Source: Brachybacterium sp. EE-P12
GTDB taxonomy: Bacteria; Actinomycetota; Actinomycetes; Actinomycetales; Dermabacteraceae
Assembly (NCBI RefSeq): GCF_003711805.1
Contig: NZ_QXCP01000005.1
Coordinates: 124,001-188,000 of the forward strand
Direction of reading: 5' to 3'
DNA length: 64,000 nucleotides
Part shown: positions 15,516 through 25,722 of the stretch, piece after piece
Layout: each line of letters opens with the position of its first letter
Position numbering within the stretch: position 1 is the stretch's first letter
Position numbers and translations under genes: made by a program
Notes under the pieces: generated by a model
Seen by the model: the letters and a program-made list of their open reading frames with translations, nothing else
Told to the model about the DNA's origin: nothing
Databases searched by the model: none

Positions 15516-16288
15516 GCGAGCAGCACGACCGGCACGACACGCCGGGCACCGGCGATCCCGTCGAGGCCGCTGGTGCCGCGCCCAGCGGGGCGCAGGAGCC
15601 GGACGCGCCCTCGGCCGCGGGCGCCCGCCGTCCCCGGCTCGCGCGCCGCACCGTCGTGCTCACGGGTCTCGTCGCGGCCGGTGCGCTGGCCGCCACCACC
15701 CGCGCGACCTGGGTGCAGGCCTCCGCCCCGGATCTCGCCGGCACCTCCCAGGACATCGCGGTCAGCGGCGCCGACGCCGCACCCGCCGTGCTCGCCCTCG
15801 CCCTCGCCGCCCTCGCCGCCGCGCTCGCGACCTCCCTCTCGAGCCGATGGGTGCGCTTCCTCACGGGGCCGGTGCTGATCGCGGCGGGCCTCGGCGCGGG
15901 GCTCTCCGCGCTCGGCCCCGCGCGCGCCCCCGAACAGGCCGCCCGCTCCGCCGTCGCGGAGTCGACCGGGGTGGTCGGCGCCGGAGTCTCGGCCGCCGCG
16001 ACCGTCTGGCCGCTGCTCTGCCTCGTCCCCGCCCTCGCCGTCGTGCTCACCGGTGTGATCGTGCTGGCCGTAGGCCGCTCCTGGCCTGTCGGCAGCCGCT
16101 ACCGCAGCGCCGCCGTGACCGCGGCGGCCGACCCCGCGGAGGACCCCGCCGCCGCCTGGGACGCCCTCACCCGCGGCGAGGACCCGAGCCTCGAGGACGC
16201 GGACGGGGCAGTGCCGGGGGACGAGTCCGCCGCCGCGCCGGAGACAGGGCCCGACGACGAGCGTCCGGAACCGCCGGCCCCTCGCTGA
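15512..16288 (+). CDS. Trp-operon-associated membrane protein (Trp_oprn_chp family)
   Basis: 258 residues, start ATG overlapping trpE. Hydrophobic segments at about residues 48-65, 88-108, 114-134 and 168-190 give four membrane helices; the first is followed by TTRATWVQA, the family hallmark. N- and C-terminal tails are acidic/Pro-Ala-rich and probably cytosolic. Conserved next to trpE in actinobacteria; function unknown. Transport or regulation related to tryptophan is a guess from position. Confidence 0.85.
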   Translation: MSEQHDRHDTPGTGDPVEAAGAAPSGAQEPDAPSAAGARRPRLARRTVVLTGLVAAGALAATTRATWVQASAPDLAGTSQDIAVSGADAAPAVLALALAALAAALATSLSSRWVRFLTGPVLIAAGLGAGLSALGPARAPEQAARSAVAESTGVVGAGVSAAATVWPLLCLVPALAVVLTGVIVLAVGRSWPVGSRYRSAAVTAAADPAEDPAAAWDALTRGEDPSLEDADGAVPGDESAAAPETGPDDERPEPPAPR

Positions 16289-16368
16289 GCACGCCGCGGA
16301 CGATGCCCTCCCACGAGGGCATGACGTGGCACAATGTCCCCGACCGGGACCCTGACTGGAGAAGGATC

Positions 16369-16683
16369 ATGCCGAAGACCTACACCGTGCCGCCGCCGCC
16401 CCACCACAACGAGGGCAAGACCGCTGCGGCGTGGACGATGAACCTGGGGATCGTCCTCGGCTCCGTCCCCATCGCCGCGGGCCTCATCCTCCCGGACCTC
16501 GACATCCTGCTCTGGATCGGCGCGGCGATCGTGCTGCTCGCGATCGTGCTGGGTGTGGTCCTGTCGTCCGCGGGACTGGGACAGCCTCGTCAGTACGGCA
16601 TGGCGGCCGCCGCACGGACCGCCGAGGGCAGCGCTGATGAGAACGCCCGCTCCGAGCACCCGTCCGGGGCCGACGCCAGGTGA
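16369..16683 (+). CDS. Small HGxxPAAW-type membrane protein
   Basis: 104 residues from ATG 16369, after GGAGAAGG. Begins with a short polar segment containing [13 protein letters not shown], a variant of the HGxxPAAW motif that names this actinobacterial family, then two closely spaced helices (about residues 27-45 and 50-68) and a hydrophilic tail. Always found beside the Trp-operon membrane protein and DUF2752 genes. Function unknown. The stop overlaps the next gene by 4 bases. Confidence 0.8.
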   Translation: MPKTYTVPPPPHHNEGKTAAAWTMNLGIVLGSVPIAAGLILPDLDILLWIGAAIVLLAIVLGVVLSSAGLGQPRQYGMAAAARTAEGSADENARSEHPSGADAR

Positions 16684-17147
16684 TCACGGCGGTGCGGGAC
16701 GGGCACGGTCGCGCCGCGCCGCGCACCTCCGCCGGCGGCGCGCGCCGGGCGCTGCTGCCGCTCGCGGTCGGCATCGCCGGCCTCTCCGCGGCCGGCGCGG
16801 TGCAGCTGGTCTTCGACCCGTTCCGCACCCACCTGCCGCTGTGCCTGCTCCACCAGCTCACCGGCCTCGACTGCCCCGGCTGCGGCGCGATCCGCGCGGT
16901 GCACTCGCTGCTCGCCGGCGACCTGCTGATGGCGCTGCGCAGCAATCTGCTGATCACCCTCGCGATCCCCTCGACCGCGATCGGCCTCGGCGTGTGGGCG
17001 GTGCGTCGAGCCCGCGGACTGCGCACGCAGCTGCTGCCCTCGCGCACGTCGCTGCTCGTGCTCGCCGGCCTCGCGCTGCTCTTCACGGTGCTGCGGAACC
17101 TGCCCGCCTTCTGGTTCCTGGCCCCGATCTCGTACGTCGGCGGCTGA
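16680..17147 (+). CDS. DUF2752 family membrane protein
   Basis: 155 residues from GTG 16680. Three hydrophobic helices (about residues 26-45, 83-105 and 120-140). The DUF2752 signature [19 protein letters not shown] lies at about residues 60-78, with [16 protein letters not shown] just before it, and the Cys-Pro-x-Cys pair sits at the membrane edge. No enzymatic role is established for the family. Third small membrane protein embedded in this trp cluster. Confidence 0.85.
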   Translation: MITAVRDGHGRAAPRTSAGGARRALLPLAVGIAGLSAAGAVQLVFDPFRTHLPLCLLHQLTGLDCPGCGAIRAVHSLLAGDLLMALRSNLLITLAIPSTAIGLGVWAVRRARGLRTQLLPSRTSLLVLAGLALLFTVLRNLPAFWFLAPISYVGG

Positions 17148-17210
17148 GCCCCGACCCCTCGCCGGACCGTGCCGCGCACGGATCCGCTCGACCCGCCGCA
17201 GGAGGACCGC

Positions 17211-18044
17211 GTGACCACCACCGGAACCGTTCTCGACGACATCGTCGTCGGAGTCCGCGAGGACCTCGCCGCTCGCCGGCGCGCCGTCCCGGAGGCCGAG
17301 ATGGCCGCCCGGGCGCGCGCCGCCGCCCCCGCCCTCGACGCCCGCCCCCGCCTGCTCGGCGACGGCACCACGATGGGCCTGATCGCGGAGGTCAAGCGGG
17401 CCAGCCCCTCCAAGGGCGCCCTCGCCGAGATCCCCGAGCCCGCCGAGCTCGCCACGACCTACGCCGCCTCCGGCGCCTCGGCGATCAGCGTGCTGACCGA
17501 GCGGCGTCGCTTCCGCGGCTCCCTGGCGGACCTCGACGCCGTCCGCTCCCGCGTGGACGTGCCCGTGCTGCGCAAGGACTTCGTCGTCGAGCCGTACCAG
17601 GTGCACGAGGCGCGCGCCCACGGCGCCGACCTCGTGCTGCTGATCGTCGCGGCGCTCGAGGACGGCCCGCTGCGGGAGCTGCACGACCTCGTCTCCGAGC
17701 TCGGGATGCAGGCCCTGGTCGAGACGCACACCGAGGACGAGCTCGAGCGGGCCCTCGCCCTGGATCCGGGGATCATCGGCGTGAACGCCCGCAACCTCAA
17801 GGATCTCACCGTGGACCTCGACCGCGCCGCCGGCCTCCTGCGCCGCATCCCCGCCGGCCCCCTCGCGATCGGCGAGTCCGCGGTCTCCTCTCGCGCCGAC
17901 GTCGAGGCCTACGCCGCTGCTGGGGCGGACGCCGTCCTGGTCGGCGAGGCGCTGGTCACCTCCGGCGACCCCGCCGACGCCGTGGCCTCGTTCCGCAGCG
18001 TCCCGCGCCACGGCCGCCCCCTCCCGGAAGGAGCCCAGGCATGA
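17211..18044 (+). CDS. trpC: Indole-3-glycerol phosphate synthase TrpC
   Basis: Closes the indole ring in tryptophan synthesis. 277 residues; TIM barrel with [12 protein letters not shown] (about residues 59-70), [15 protein letters not shown] and [17 protein letters not shown] 17211 is preferred over the in-frame ATG-like start at 17169 because a GCAGGAGGA ribosome site precedes it and the N-terminus [13 protein letters not shown] is normal. Overlaps trpB by 4 bases. Confidence 0.97.
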   Translation: MTTTGTVLDDIVVGVREDLAARRRAVPEAEMAARARAAAPALDARPRLLGDGTTMGLIAEVKRASPSKGALAEIPEPAELATTYAASGASAISVLTERRRFRGSLADLDAVRSRVDVPVLRKDFVVEPYQVHEARAHGADLVLLIVAALEDGPLRELHDLVSELGMQALVETHTEDELERALALDPGIIGVNARNLKDLTVDLDRAAGLLRRIPAGPLAIGESAVSSRADVEAYAAAGADAVLVGEALVTSGDPADAVASFRSVPRHGRPLPEGAQA

Positions 18045-19366
18045 GCACCCCCGACCCCGTCCTGCCCGACCTCGCCCGCCCCTCGACGCCGCTGCGCTCC
18101 GAGTCGGGCCCCTACTTCGGCGACTTCGGCGGGCGCTTCCTGCCCGAGGCGCTCGTGCCGGCCCTCGACGAGCTCCGCGAGACCTACGAGAAGGCGATCG
18201 TCGACCCGTCCTTCACCGAGGAGCTGCGCCGCCTGGCCGCCGAGTACACCGGCCGGCCCTCCCTGCTGTCCGAGGCGCCCCGCTTCTCCCAGCTCGCCGG
18301 CGGCGCGCGCATCCTGCTCAAGCGCGAGGACCTCAACCACACCGGCTCCCACAAGATCAACAACGTCCTCGGCCAGGCGCTGCTGACCCGCCGCATGGGC
18401 AAGACGCGCGTGATCGCCGAGACCGGAGCGGGCCAGCACGGCGTCGCGACCGCCACCGCCGCGGCACTGTTCGGGCTGGACTGCACGATCTACATGGGCG
18501 CCGAGGACACCGAGCGCCAGGCGCTCAACGTCGCTCGCATGCGCCTGCTCGGCGCGGAGGTGGTCGCCGTGGAGCAGGGCTCCCGCACCCTCAAGGACGC
18601 CATCAACGAGGCTTTCCGCGACTGGGTCGCGAACGTGGAGACCACCCACTACCTGCTCGGCACCGTCGCCGGCCCGCATCCCTTCCCCGCGATGGTCCGC
18701 GACTTCCACCGCATCATCGGCGAGGAGGCCCGCGCCCAGACCCTCGAGCGCGTCGGCCGGCTGCCCGACGCGGTCGTGGCCTGCGTCGGCGGCGGCTCCA
18801 ACGCCATGGGCATCTTCCACGCCTTCCTCGACGACACCGACCCGCTCGTGCGGCTGATCGGCTGCGAGGCGGGCGGGGACGGGATCGACAGCGGCCGCCA
18901 CTCCGCGACGATCACCGGCGGCTCGGCAGGCGTGCTGCACGGCGCCCGCAGCTTCGTCATGCAGGACGAGGACGGACAGACCATCCCCTCCCACTCCGTC
19001 TCGGCCGGGCTGGACTACCCCAGCGTCGGCCCCGAGCACGCCTGGCTCGCGGACATCGGCCGTGCCGAGTACCGCGCGATCGACGACGGCCCCGCGATGG
19101 AGGCCTTCGCGCTGCTGTCCATGACCGAGGGCGTCATGCCTGCGATCGAGTCCGCCCACGCCCTCGCCGGCGCCCTCGCCCTGGGCCGCGAGCTCGGCGA
19201 GGACGCCGTCATCCTGGTGAGCCTCTCGGGCCGCGGGGACAAGGACGTCGACACCGCCTCGCGCTGGTTCGGCCTGGTGGGCGAGGACCCGGCCCGCGCC
19301 GACCTCGCCGCGCTGCGCGATCTCGCCCGCACCGCCTCTCCCGTCCCCGAGGAGGAGTCCCGATGA
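18041..19366 (+). CDS. trpB: Tryptophan synthase beta chain TrpB
   Basis: PLP enzyme joining indole and serine to tryptophan. 441 residues. The PLP lysine lies in [18 protein letters not shown] (about residues 93-110), with [14 protein letters not shown], the phosphate loop [10 protein letters not shown] and the late SGRGDKD. ATG with AAGGAG upstream. Overlaps both trpC and trpA, so alpha and beta chains are made together for complex assembly. Confidence 0.98.
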   Translation: MSTPDPVLPDLARPSTPLRSESGPYFGDFGGRFLPEALVPALDELRETYEKAIVDPSFTEELRRLAAEYTGRPSLLSEAPRFSQLAGGARILLKREDLNHTGSHKINNVLGQALLTRRMGKTRVIAETGAGQHGVATATAAALFGLDCTIYMGAEDTERQALNVARMRLLGAEVVAVEQGSRTLKDAINEAFRDWVANVETTHYLLGTVAGPHPFPAMVRDFHRIIGEEARAQTLERVGRLPDAVVACVGGGSNAMGIFHAFLDDTDPLVRLIGCEAGGDGIDSGRHSATITGGSAGVLHGARSFVMQDEDGQTIPSHSVSAGLDYPSVGPEHAWLADIGRAEYRAIDDGPAMEAFALLSMTEGVMPAIESAHALAGALALGRELGEDAVILVSLSGRGDKDVDTASRWFGLVGEDPARADLAALRDLARTASPVPEEESR

Positions 19367-20190
19367 CCGCCGTCGACACCGGCCGCCTGCGCGCCGCCGA
19401 GGTCCTGGACCGCGCCCGCGCCGAGGAGCGCGCCGCGCTCGTGGGCTACCTCCCCGTCGGCTTCCCCGATCTCGAGCGCTCGATCGAGGCCGCCCGCGTG
19501 CTCATCGACCACGGCGCGGACATGATCGAGCTGGGCCTGCCCTACTCCGACCCCGTCATGGACGGCGCCGTGATCCAGCAGGCGGCCTCCACGGCCCTCG
19601 CGCGAGGCACCCGCACCCGCCACGTCCTCGAGGCCGTCGAGGCCCTGTCCGGGCGCGGCGCCGCGATCCTGGTGATGAGCTACTGGAACCCGGTCCTCGC
19701 CTACGGCCCCGACGCCTTCGCCCGGGACCTCGCCGCCGCAGGCGGCGCGGGGCTCATCACCCCCGATCTGATCCCCGACGAGGGCTCGGACTGGATCGCG
19801 GCCTCGGAGCAGCACGGCGTGGACCGTGTGTTCCTCGTCGCACCGAGCTCCCCGCGCGACCGTCTCGAGCACGTGGTCTCGCACACACGCGGATTCGTCT
19901 ACGCCGCCAGCACCATGGGCGTGACCGGCACCCGGGCCAGCGTCTCCGACGCGACGGAGGGCCTGGTCGAGCGCACCCGCGCCGCGGGCGCCCGGAACGT
20001 CTGCGTGGGCCTCGGCGTCTCGAACGGCGAGCAGGCCGCGCAGGTCGGCGCGTACGCTGATGGAGTGATCGTCGGCTCCGCCTTCGTGCGCGCGCTGCTC
20101 GAGCACGAGGGCGAGGACGCGGCGGCCCGCACGGCCCTCGCCGCCGTGGCCGCCGACCTCCGCGCCGGCGTCGAGCGCGCCCGCACCTGA
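19363..20190 (+). CDS. trpA: Tryptophan synthase alpha chain TrpA
   Basis: Cleaves indole-3-glycerol phosphate to indole, passed by tunnel to TrpB. 275 residues. Catalytic Glu in [20 protein letters not shown] (about residues 49-68), Asp in [10 protein letters not shown], and the phosphate site GLGVSNGEQ. Usual length; ends the trp gene run, with lgt 40 bases downstream. Confidence 0.97.
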   Translation: MTAVDTGRLRAAEVLDRARAEERAALVGYLPVGFPDLERSIEAARVLIDHGADMIELGLPYSDPVMDGAVIQQAASTALARGTRTRHVLEAVEALSGRGAAILVMSYWNPVLAYGPDAFARDLAAAGGAGLITPDLIPDEGSDWIAASEQHGVDRVFLVAPSSPRDRLEHVVSHTRGFVYAASTMGVTGTRASVSDATEGLVERTRAAGARNVCVGLGVSNGEQAAQVGAYADGVIVGSAFVRALLEHEGEDAAARTALAAVAADLRAGVERART

Positions 20191-20230
20191 TCCCGCCCCG
20201 CACGATCCCGCCGAGAGAGGAGAGCAGCAG

Positions 20231-21160
20231 ATGATCCCCAGCCCGAGCATCTCCGCCCTCTCCCTCGGCCCCCTGACGATCCACTTCTACGCCCTGTGCA
20301 TCCTGACCGGCATCGGTCTGGCCCTGTGGTGGGCCACCAAGCGCTGGGAGGCGCGCGGCGGCGACGGGGACACCCTCTTCGACATCGTCTTCGTCGCCGT
20401 GATCGCCGGGATCGTCGGCTCCCGCATCTGGCACGTCCTGACCTCCCCGGAGCCCTTCTTCGGCGAGGGCGGGGACCCCCTGGCGGTGCTGTACATCTGG
20501 CAGGGCGGTCTCGCGATCTACGGCGGCGTCGCCGGCGGCGCGCTCGCGGTGTGGATCATGGCCCGGATCAAGCGGGTGTCCTTCACCGCGCTCGCGGACA
20601 CGATCGCCCCGACCATCATGCTCGCGCAGGTGCTCGGCCGCTTCGGCAACTGGTTCAACCAGGAGCTGTACGGGCCGCGCCTGGACGCCTGGTGGGCCTG
20701 GGACGTGACCTGCGAGACCAACGGGAGCACCATCGCCGGGTGCGTGCCCGGCACCTACCACCCCACCTTCCTGTACGAGCAGCTGTGGAACCTCGCCGGC
20801 CTCGCCGCGCTCCTGCTGCTCAGCCGCCGCTTCCAGTGGGCCGGCGGGCGCGTGTTCTGGGCCTACGTCGCGATCTACTCCACCGGTCGGGCCTGGATCG
20901 ACGCGATCCGCTCCGAGCCCGTGCTGATGGTGGGGCCGCTGCGCATCCACACCCTCGTCGCGCTGCTCATGGTGCTCGTCGGCGTGGGGATGTTTGTGCT
21001 GCTCACCCTGCGCAGGCAGAAGCGCGGGGGAGAGGTCGTCGCCGCCGACGGCTCCTTCACCCTGCCCGCGCAGACCGAGGGCAACGGCCCTGACGAGGAC
21101 GAGGTCGAGAAGTCGGGCACGCCGCCCTCCCCGGGCCCCGACCCCTCACCCGGCCCCTAG
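20231..21160 (+). CDS. lgt: Prolipoprotein diacylglyceryl transferase Lgt
   Basis: Integral membrane enzyme that adds diacylglycerol to the lipobox Cys of prolipoproteins. 309 residues with about seven hydrophobic segments; HFYALCILTGI, WQGGLAIYGG and the Lgt signature GRFGNWFNQELYG (about residues 136-148) are present, plus the PTFLYEQLWN and GRAWID motifs. Long acidic/Pro-rich cytosolic tail from about residue 262. ATG after AGAGAGGAGAG. Position after trpA is typical for actinobacteria. Confidence 0.97.
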   Translation: MIPSPSISALSLGPLTIHFYALCILTGIGLALWWATKRWEARGGDGDTLFDIVFVAVIAGIVGSRIWHVLTSPEPFFGEGGDPLAVLYIWQGGLAIYGGVAGGALAVWIMARIKRVSFTALADTIAPTIMLAQVLGRFGNWFNQELYGPRLDAWWAWDVTCETNGSTIAGCVPGTYHPTFLYEQLWNLAGLAALLLLSRRFQWAGGRVFWAYVAIYSTGRAWIDAIRSEPVLMVGPLRIHTLVALLMVLVGVGMFVLLTLRRQKRGGEVVAADGSFTLPAQTEGNGPDEDEVEKSGTPPSPGPDPSPGP

Positions 21161-21220
21161 GGCCCGCCGACCCCGAGCGACGCAGAGCGCGATGACGGGA
21201 GGCGCGCCCGGGACCGGGTG

Positions 21221-21238
21221 CTCGTCGGATCCGACGAG
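21221..21238. promoter_or_regulatory. Perfect 18-bp palindrome upstream of gltB
   Basis: CTCGTCGGATCCGACGAG reads the same on both strands and ends 38 bases before the gltB ATG, in the 116-base lgt-gltB gap. Too short a loop (none) for a terminator; the symmetry suggests a dimeric repressor or activator site. The regulator is unknown. Confidence 0.45.
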
Positions 21239-21276
21239 ACCGTCCCCGGCCGCCGCTCCTGAAGGGCTCCTGCGTC

Positions 21277-24200
21277 ATGCTCCCCCTCTCCTCCCGTTTC
21301 TCGTCCGTGCCCTCCGCCCAGGGCCTCTACCGCCCGGACAGCGAGGTCGACTCCTGCGGCGTCGCGATGATCGCGACGCTCCGCGGGGCGCCTCACCACC
21401 GGATCGTCGCGCACGCCCTCGAGGCGCTGCGCAACCTCGACCACCGCGGTGCCGTCGGCGCCGAGGAGGACACCGGCGACGGCACCGGGATCATGGTCCA
21501 GCTGCCGGACGCGTTCCTCCGCGCCGTCAGCGGCCTCGACCTCCCTCCGCTCGGGCAGTACGCCGCCGGCACCGCCTTCGTGCCCCGCGACGCCGCCGGC
21601 CGCGCCGCCGTGCTCGAGACCCTCGGGCGCATCGCCGCGGAGGAGGGGCTGCGCCTGCTCGGCACCCGTGAGGTGCCCGTGACCGACGGCCTCGTCGGCC
21701 CCTCCGCCGAGGCGGTCCGGCCGGACTTCGTGCAGGTCTTCCTCGCCGACGCGAGCGGCGAGCGCGTAGGCCTCGACCTCGAGCGGGCCGTCTTCGCGAC
21801 CCGTCGCCGCGTCGAGCACGCCACGGAGGGCTACTTCCCCTCCCTCTCGACCCGCGTGATGGTCTACAAGGGAATGCTCACCCCGATGCAGCTCGACGAG
21901 TTCTATCCCGACCTGCGAGATCCGCGCTTCGCCTCGCAGTTGGCGATCGTCCACTCCCGCTTCTCCACCAACACCTTCCCGGCCTGGCCGCTCGCGCACC
22001 CCTTCCGCACCCTCGCCCACAACGGCGAGATCAACACGGTGATCGGCAACCGCAACCGTGTGCGCGCCGCAGAGGGCTCCATGGCGACCGACGCCTTCGG
22101 CGAGGACTTCTCCCGGCTGCTGCCGGTGACGACCCCCGGCGGCTCGGACTCCGCCGGGCTCGACGAGGTCGCCGAGCTGCTGCACCTCTCGGGCCGCTCC
22201 CTGCCCCACGCCCTGATGATGCTCGTGCCCGAGCCGTGGGAGAACGACGAGTCGATGGACCCCGACCTGCGGGCCTTCTACGAGTTCCACGCGGCGCTCC
22301 AGGAGCCCTGGGACGGGCCCGCGGCGGTCGTCTTCACCGACGGCAGCCAGGTCGGCGCGCGTCTGGACCGCAACGGCCTGCGGCCGCTGCGCTACTGGGT
22401 GATGGAGGACGACCTGGTCATCCTCGGTTCCGAGACGGGGCTCGTGGACGTGCCGCGCACTGCGGTCGCGCGCACCGGCCGCATCGCGCCGGGGGAGATC
22501 TTCCTGCTCGACCTCGACGCCGGAGAGATCGTCCCCAGCGACCGCCTCAAGCACGAGATCGCCACCGCCCGCCCCTACGCCGCCTGGGTGCAGGAGCAGA
22601 AGGTCGCGCTCGGCGCGATGGGCACAGACACCCCGATCGCGGTGCTCTCGGACCGGCCGCGGCTCCTGTTCGACTACTTCACGCAGATGTTCGCGCAGGT
22701 CACCAACCCGCCGCTGGACTCCCTGCGCGAGGAGATCGTCACCTCGCTCGGGGTGAGCATCGGCCGGGCGCGGAACCTCCTGGACGCGACGCCGCAGCAT
22801 GCCCGCCAGCTGTCCCTGGACGCCCCGATCCTCGACGGGGACCAGCTCGCCCAGCTCCTCGCCGTCGACGCGCATCCCGCCACCGCGGACTTCCGCACGG
22901 TGCGGCTGCGCGGCCTGTACCCGGTCGCCGGGGGCACCGCGGCGCTGCGCGCCCGCCTCGAGGAGATCTGCGAGGAGGCCGTCGCCGCGATCGACGAGGG
23001 CGCGACCTTCCTGGTCCTCTCCGACCGCGACACCGACCAGGTGCTCGCCCCGATCCCGTCGCTGCTGCTGACCAGCGCCGTCCAGCACCACCTCGTGCGC
23101 ACCGGACGGCGCACCTCGGCCGCGCTCGTGGTCGAGGCCGGGGACGTGCGCGAGGTGCACCATGCGGCGCTCCTGATCGGCTACGGCGCGAGCGCGGTCA
23201 CCCCCTATCTCGCCATGGAGAGCGTCGAGGAGCTGGTCCGGCGCGGCGTGGTCAGCGATCTCACCCCCGAGCAGGCGGTGGCGAACCTCGCGGGGGCCCT
23301 GTCCAAGGGCGTCCTGAAGATCATGTCCAAGATGGGCATCTCGACGGTCGCCTCCTACCGAGGCGCGCAGATCTTCGAGGCCGTGGGCCTGTCCCAGGAG
23401 CTGGTGGACACCTGGTTCCCCGGCACCACCAGCCGCATCGGCGGGATCGACCTGGACGTCATCGCCGCGGAGGTCGCCGCGCGCCACGCCCTCGCGCACC
23501 CGGTCGACGGGGTGCACCCGCCGCATCGGGGCCTGCCGGTGGGCGGGGAGTACCAGTGGCGCCGCGAGGGCGAGCCGCACCTGTTCACCCCCGAGTCGGT
23601 GTTCCGCCTGCAGCACTCCACGCGGGCGCGGAAGTACGACGAGTTCCGCACCTACACCGATGCGGTCGACGAGCAGCACGAGCGGCTGCTGACGGTGCGC
23701 GGCCTGCTGCGCCTGCGCACCGACGCCGCGCAGACGATCCCGCTGGCGGAGGTCGAGCCGGTCGAGGAGATCACGCGGCGCTTCATGACCGGCGCGATGA
23801 GCTACGGCTCCATCTCGCAGGAGGCCCACGAGACCCTCGCCATCGCCATGAACCGCCTGGGCGGCATGTCCAACAGCGGTGAGGGAGGAGAGGACCCCGA
23901 GCGCCTCCACGACCCCGAGCGGCGCAGCGCGATCAAGCAGATCGCCTCCGGACGCTTCGGCGTGACCAGCGAGTACCTGACCTTCGCCCGCGACATCCAG
24001 ATCAAGATGGCGCAGGGGGCGAAGCCCGGCGAGGGAGGTCAGCTCCCGCCCGAGAAGGTCTACCCCTGGATCGCGCGGACCCGCCACTCGACCCCGGGCA
24101 TCGGGCTCATCTCCCCGCCGCCGCACCACGACATCTACTCGATCGAGGACCTCGCCCAGCTGATCCACGACGCGAAGTCCGCGAACCCCGCCGCGCGCGT

Positions 24201-25722
24201 CCACGTCAAGCTGGTCTCCCGCTTCGGGGTGGGCACGGTCGCGACGGGCGTGTCCAAGGCCCACGCCGACGTCGTGCTGATCTCCGGGCACGACGGCGGC
24301 ACCGGCGCGAGCCCGCTGAACTCCCTCAAGCACGCCGGCACCCCCTGGGAGCTCGGCCTCGCCGAGACGCAGCAGACCCTGCTGCTGAACGGCCTGCGGG
24401 ATCGGATCACGGTCCAGGTCGACGGGCAGATGAAGACGGGCCGGGACGTCGTGATCGCGGCGCTGCTGGGCGCCGAGGAGTACGGATTCGCCTCCGCCCC
24501 GCTGGTCGTCACCGGCTGCGTGATGATGCGGGTCTGCCACCTGGACACCTGCCCCGTCGGCGTCGCGACGCAGAACCCCGAGCTGCGGGCCCGCTACGCG
24601 GGACGCGCAGAGCACGTGGTGACCTTCTTCCAGTTCGTCGCCGAGCAGGTGCGCGAGCACCTCGCCGCGCTCGGGCTGCGCTCCCTGGACGAGGCGATCG
24701 GCCGCACCGACCTGCTCGGCCTGCGCGAGGACCAGCAGGCGCTCACCGCCCTCGGCGAGGCCAAGCGCGAGGGCCTCGACCTCGCCGCGGTGCTCGCCGC
24801 CCCGAGCATCCACGAGGGCGACTTCCCGCGCCGCCGTCGCGGCCAGGAGCACGGCCTCGAGAAGGCCCCGGACCATCCCTGGATCGCCGCGGCCGAGGAG
24901 GTGATCGAGCGCCGCGAGGGCACGGTGCGGGTGCTCGGCGAGGTGCGCAACACCGACCGCAGCGCCGGCACCCTGCTCGGCCACGAGGTGACCCGTCGGA
25001 CCGACGGCGCGGGCCTCGACGAGGACGCGATCGTGCTCGAGCTGACCGGCACCGGCGGGCAGTCCTTCGGGGCGTTCCTGCCGCGCGGCATCAGCATGCA
25101 CCTGAGGGGCGATGCCAACGACTACGTCGGCAAGGGCCTCTCCGGCGGCGTGCTCGCCGTCGGCCACGGCGCCGGCACCGCGCCCTCGATGATCTCCGCC
25201 CCGATCGCGGGCAACACCTGCGCCTACGGCGCGACGAGCGGGCGCCTGCTGCTCGCGGGCGCCGCGGGGGAGCGGTTCGGGGTGCGCAACTCCGGGGCGA
25301 CCCTCGTGGTCGAGGGGATCGGCGACCACGGCGCGGAGTACATGACCGGCGGCGCCATGATCGTGCTCGGGCCGACGGGCCGCAACCTCGGCGCCGGCAT
25401 GAGCGGCGGGACCCTGTTCGTCCTGGACCTGGATCCCTCCCGCCTGAATCCCGCCGACGCCGAGCGCTTCGCCATCACGCCCGTGCGCGAGGAGCACCGC
25501 GAGTTCGTGCTCGAGGCGCTGCGCGACCATCTCGCCCGCACCGGCTCCGACCGGGCGGCCGCGCTGCTGGCCGACGAGGAGGAGCTGCTGGGCCGTCTCA
25601 CGGAGATCGCCCCGCGGGCCTTCCTCACCATCACCGCGATCCGGGACGACGCGGTGGCCCGGGGCGAGGACCCCGATGCGAACGATGTCTGGAACGAGAT
25701 CATGGAGGCCACCCATGGCTGA
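21277..25722 (+). CDS. gltB: Glutamate synthase (NADPH) large subunit GltB
   Basis: Transfers the glutamine amide nitrogen to 2-oxoglutarate. 1481 residues. Begins with a propeptide of about 26 residues before the nucleophile Cys27 (DSCGVAMIATLRG), so N-terminal processing is expected. Class II amidotransferase domain, central domain, FMN-binding synthase barrel (MTGAMSYGSISQEAHE, GEGGQLPPEKVYPWIARTRH), the 3Fe-4S cysteines in CVMMRVCHLDTCPVG, and the C-terminal beta-helix GXGXG domain. Overlaps gltD by 8 bases. Confidence 0.97.
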   Translation: MLPLSSRFSSVPSAQGLYRPDSEVDSCGVAMIATLRGAPHHRIVAHALEALRNLDHRGAVGAEEDTGDGTGIMVQLPDAFLRAVSGLDLPPLGQYAAGTAFVPRDAAGRAAVLETLGRIAAEEGLRLLGTREVPVTDGLVGPSAEAVRPDFVQVFLADASGERVGLDLERAVFATRRRVEHATEGYFPSLSTRVMVYKGMLTPMQLDEFYPDLRDPRFASQLAIVHSRFSTNTFPAWPLAHPFRTLAHNGEINTVIGNRNRVRAAEGSMATDAFGEDFSRLLPVTTPGGSDSAGLDEVAELLHLSGRSLPHALMMLVPEPWENDESMDPDLRAFYEFHAALQEPWDGPAAVVFTDGSQVGARLDRNGLRPLRYWVMEDDLVILGSETGLVDVPRTAVARTGRIAPGEIFLLDLDAGEIVPSDRLKHEIATARPYAAWVQEQKVALGAMGTDTPIAVLSDRPRLLFDYFTQMFAQVTNPPLDSLREEIVTSLGVSIGRARNLLDATPQHARQLSLDAPILDGDQLAQLLAVDAHPATADFRTVRLRGLYPVAGGTAALRARLEEICEEAVAAIDEGATFLVLSDRDTDQVLAPIPSLLLTSAVQHHLVRTGRRTSAALVVEAGDVREVHHAALLIGYGASAVTPYLAMESVEELVRRGVVSDLTPEQAVANLAGALSKGVLKIMSKMGISTVASYRGAQIFEAVGLSQELVDTWFPGTTSRIGGIDLDVIAAEVAARHALAHPVDGVHPPHRGLPVGGEYQWRREGEPHLFTPESVFRLQHSTRARKYDEFRTYTDAVDEQHERLLTVRGLLRLRTDAAQTIPLAEVEPVEEITRRFMTGAMSYGSISQEAHETLAIAMNRLGGMSNSGEGGEDPERLHDPERRSAIKQIASGRFGVTSEYLTFARDIQIKMAQGAKPGEGGQLPPEKVYPWIARTRHSTPGIGLISPPPHHDIYSIEDLAQLIHDAKSANPAARVHVKLVSRFGVGTVATGVSKAHADVVLISGHDGGTGASPLNSLKHAGTPWELGLAETQQTLLLNGLRDRITVQVDGQMKTGRDVVIAALLGAEEYGFASAPLVVTGCVMMRVCHLDTCPVGVATQNPELRARYAGRAEHVVTFFQFVAEQVREHLAALGLRSLDEAIGRTDLLGLREDQQALTALGEAKREGLDLAAVLAAPSIHEGDFPRRRRGQEHGLEKAPDHPWIAAAEEVIERREGTVRVLGEVRNTDRSAGTLLGHEVTRRTDGAGLDEDAIVLELTGTGGQSFGAFLPRGISMHLRGDANDYVGKGLSGGVLAVGHGAGTAPSMISAPIAGNTCAYGATSGRLLLAGAAGERFGVRNSGATLVVEGIGDHGAEYMTGGAMIVLGPTGRNLGAGMSGGTLFVLDLDPSRLNPADAERFAITPVREEHREFVLEALRDHLARTGSDRAAALLADEEELLGRLTEIAPRAFLTITAIRDDAVARGEDPDANDVWNEIMEATHG

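Noticed and set aside
21157-25716. 1519-residue open frame antisense to gltB
   Set aside because: Composition reflects the third-codon GC bias of gltB; no domain motifs, no ribosome site.
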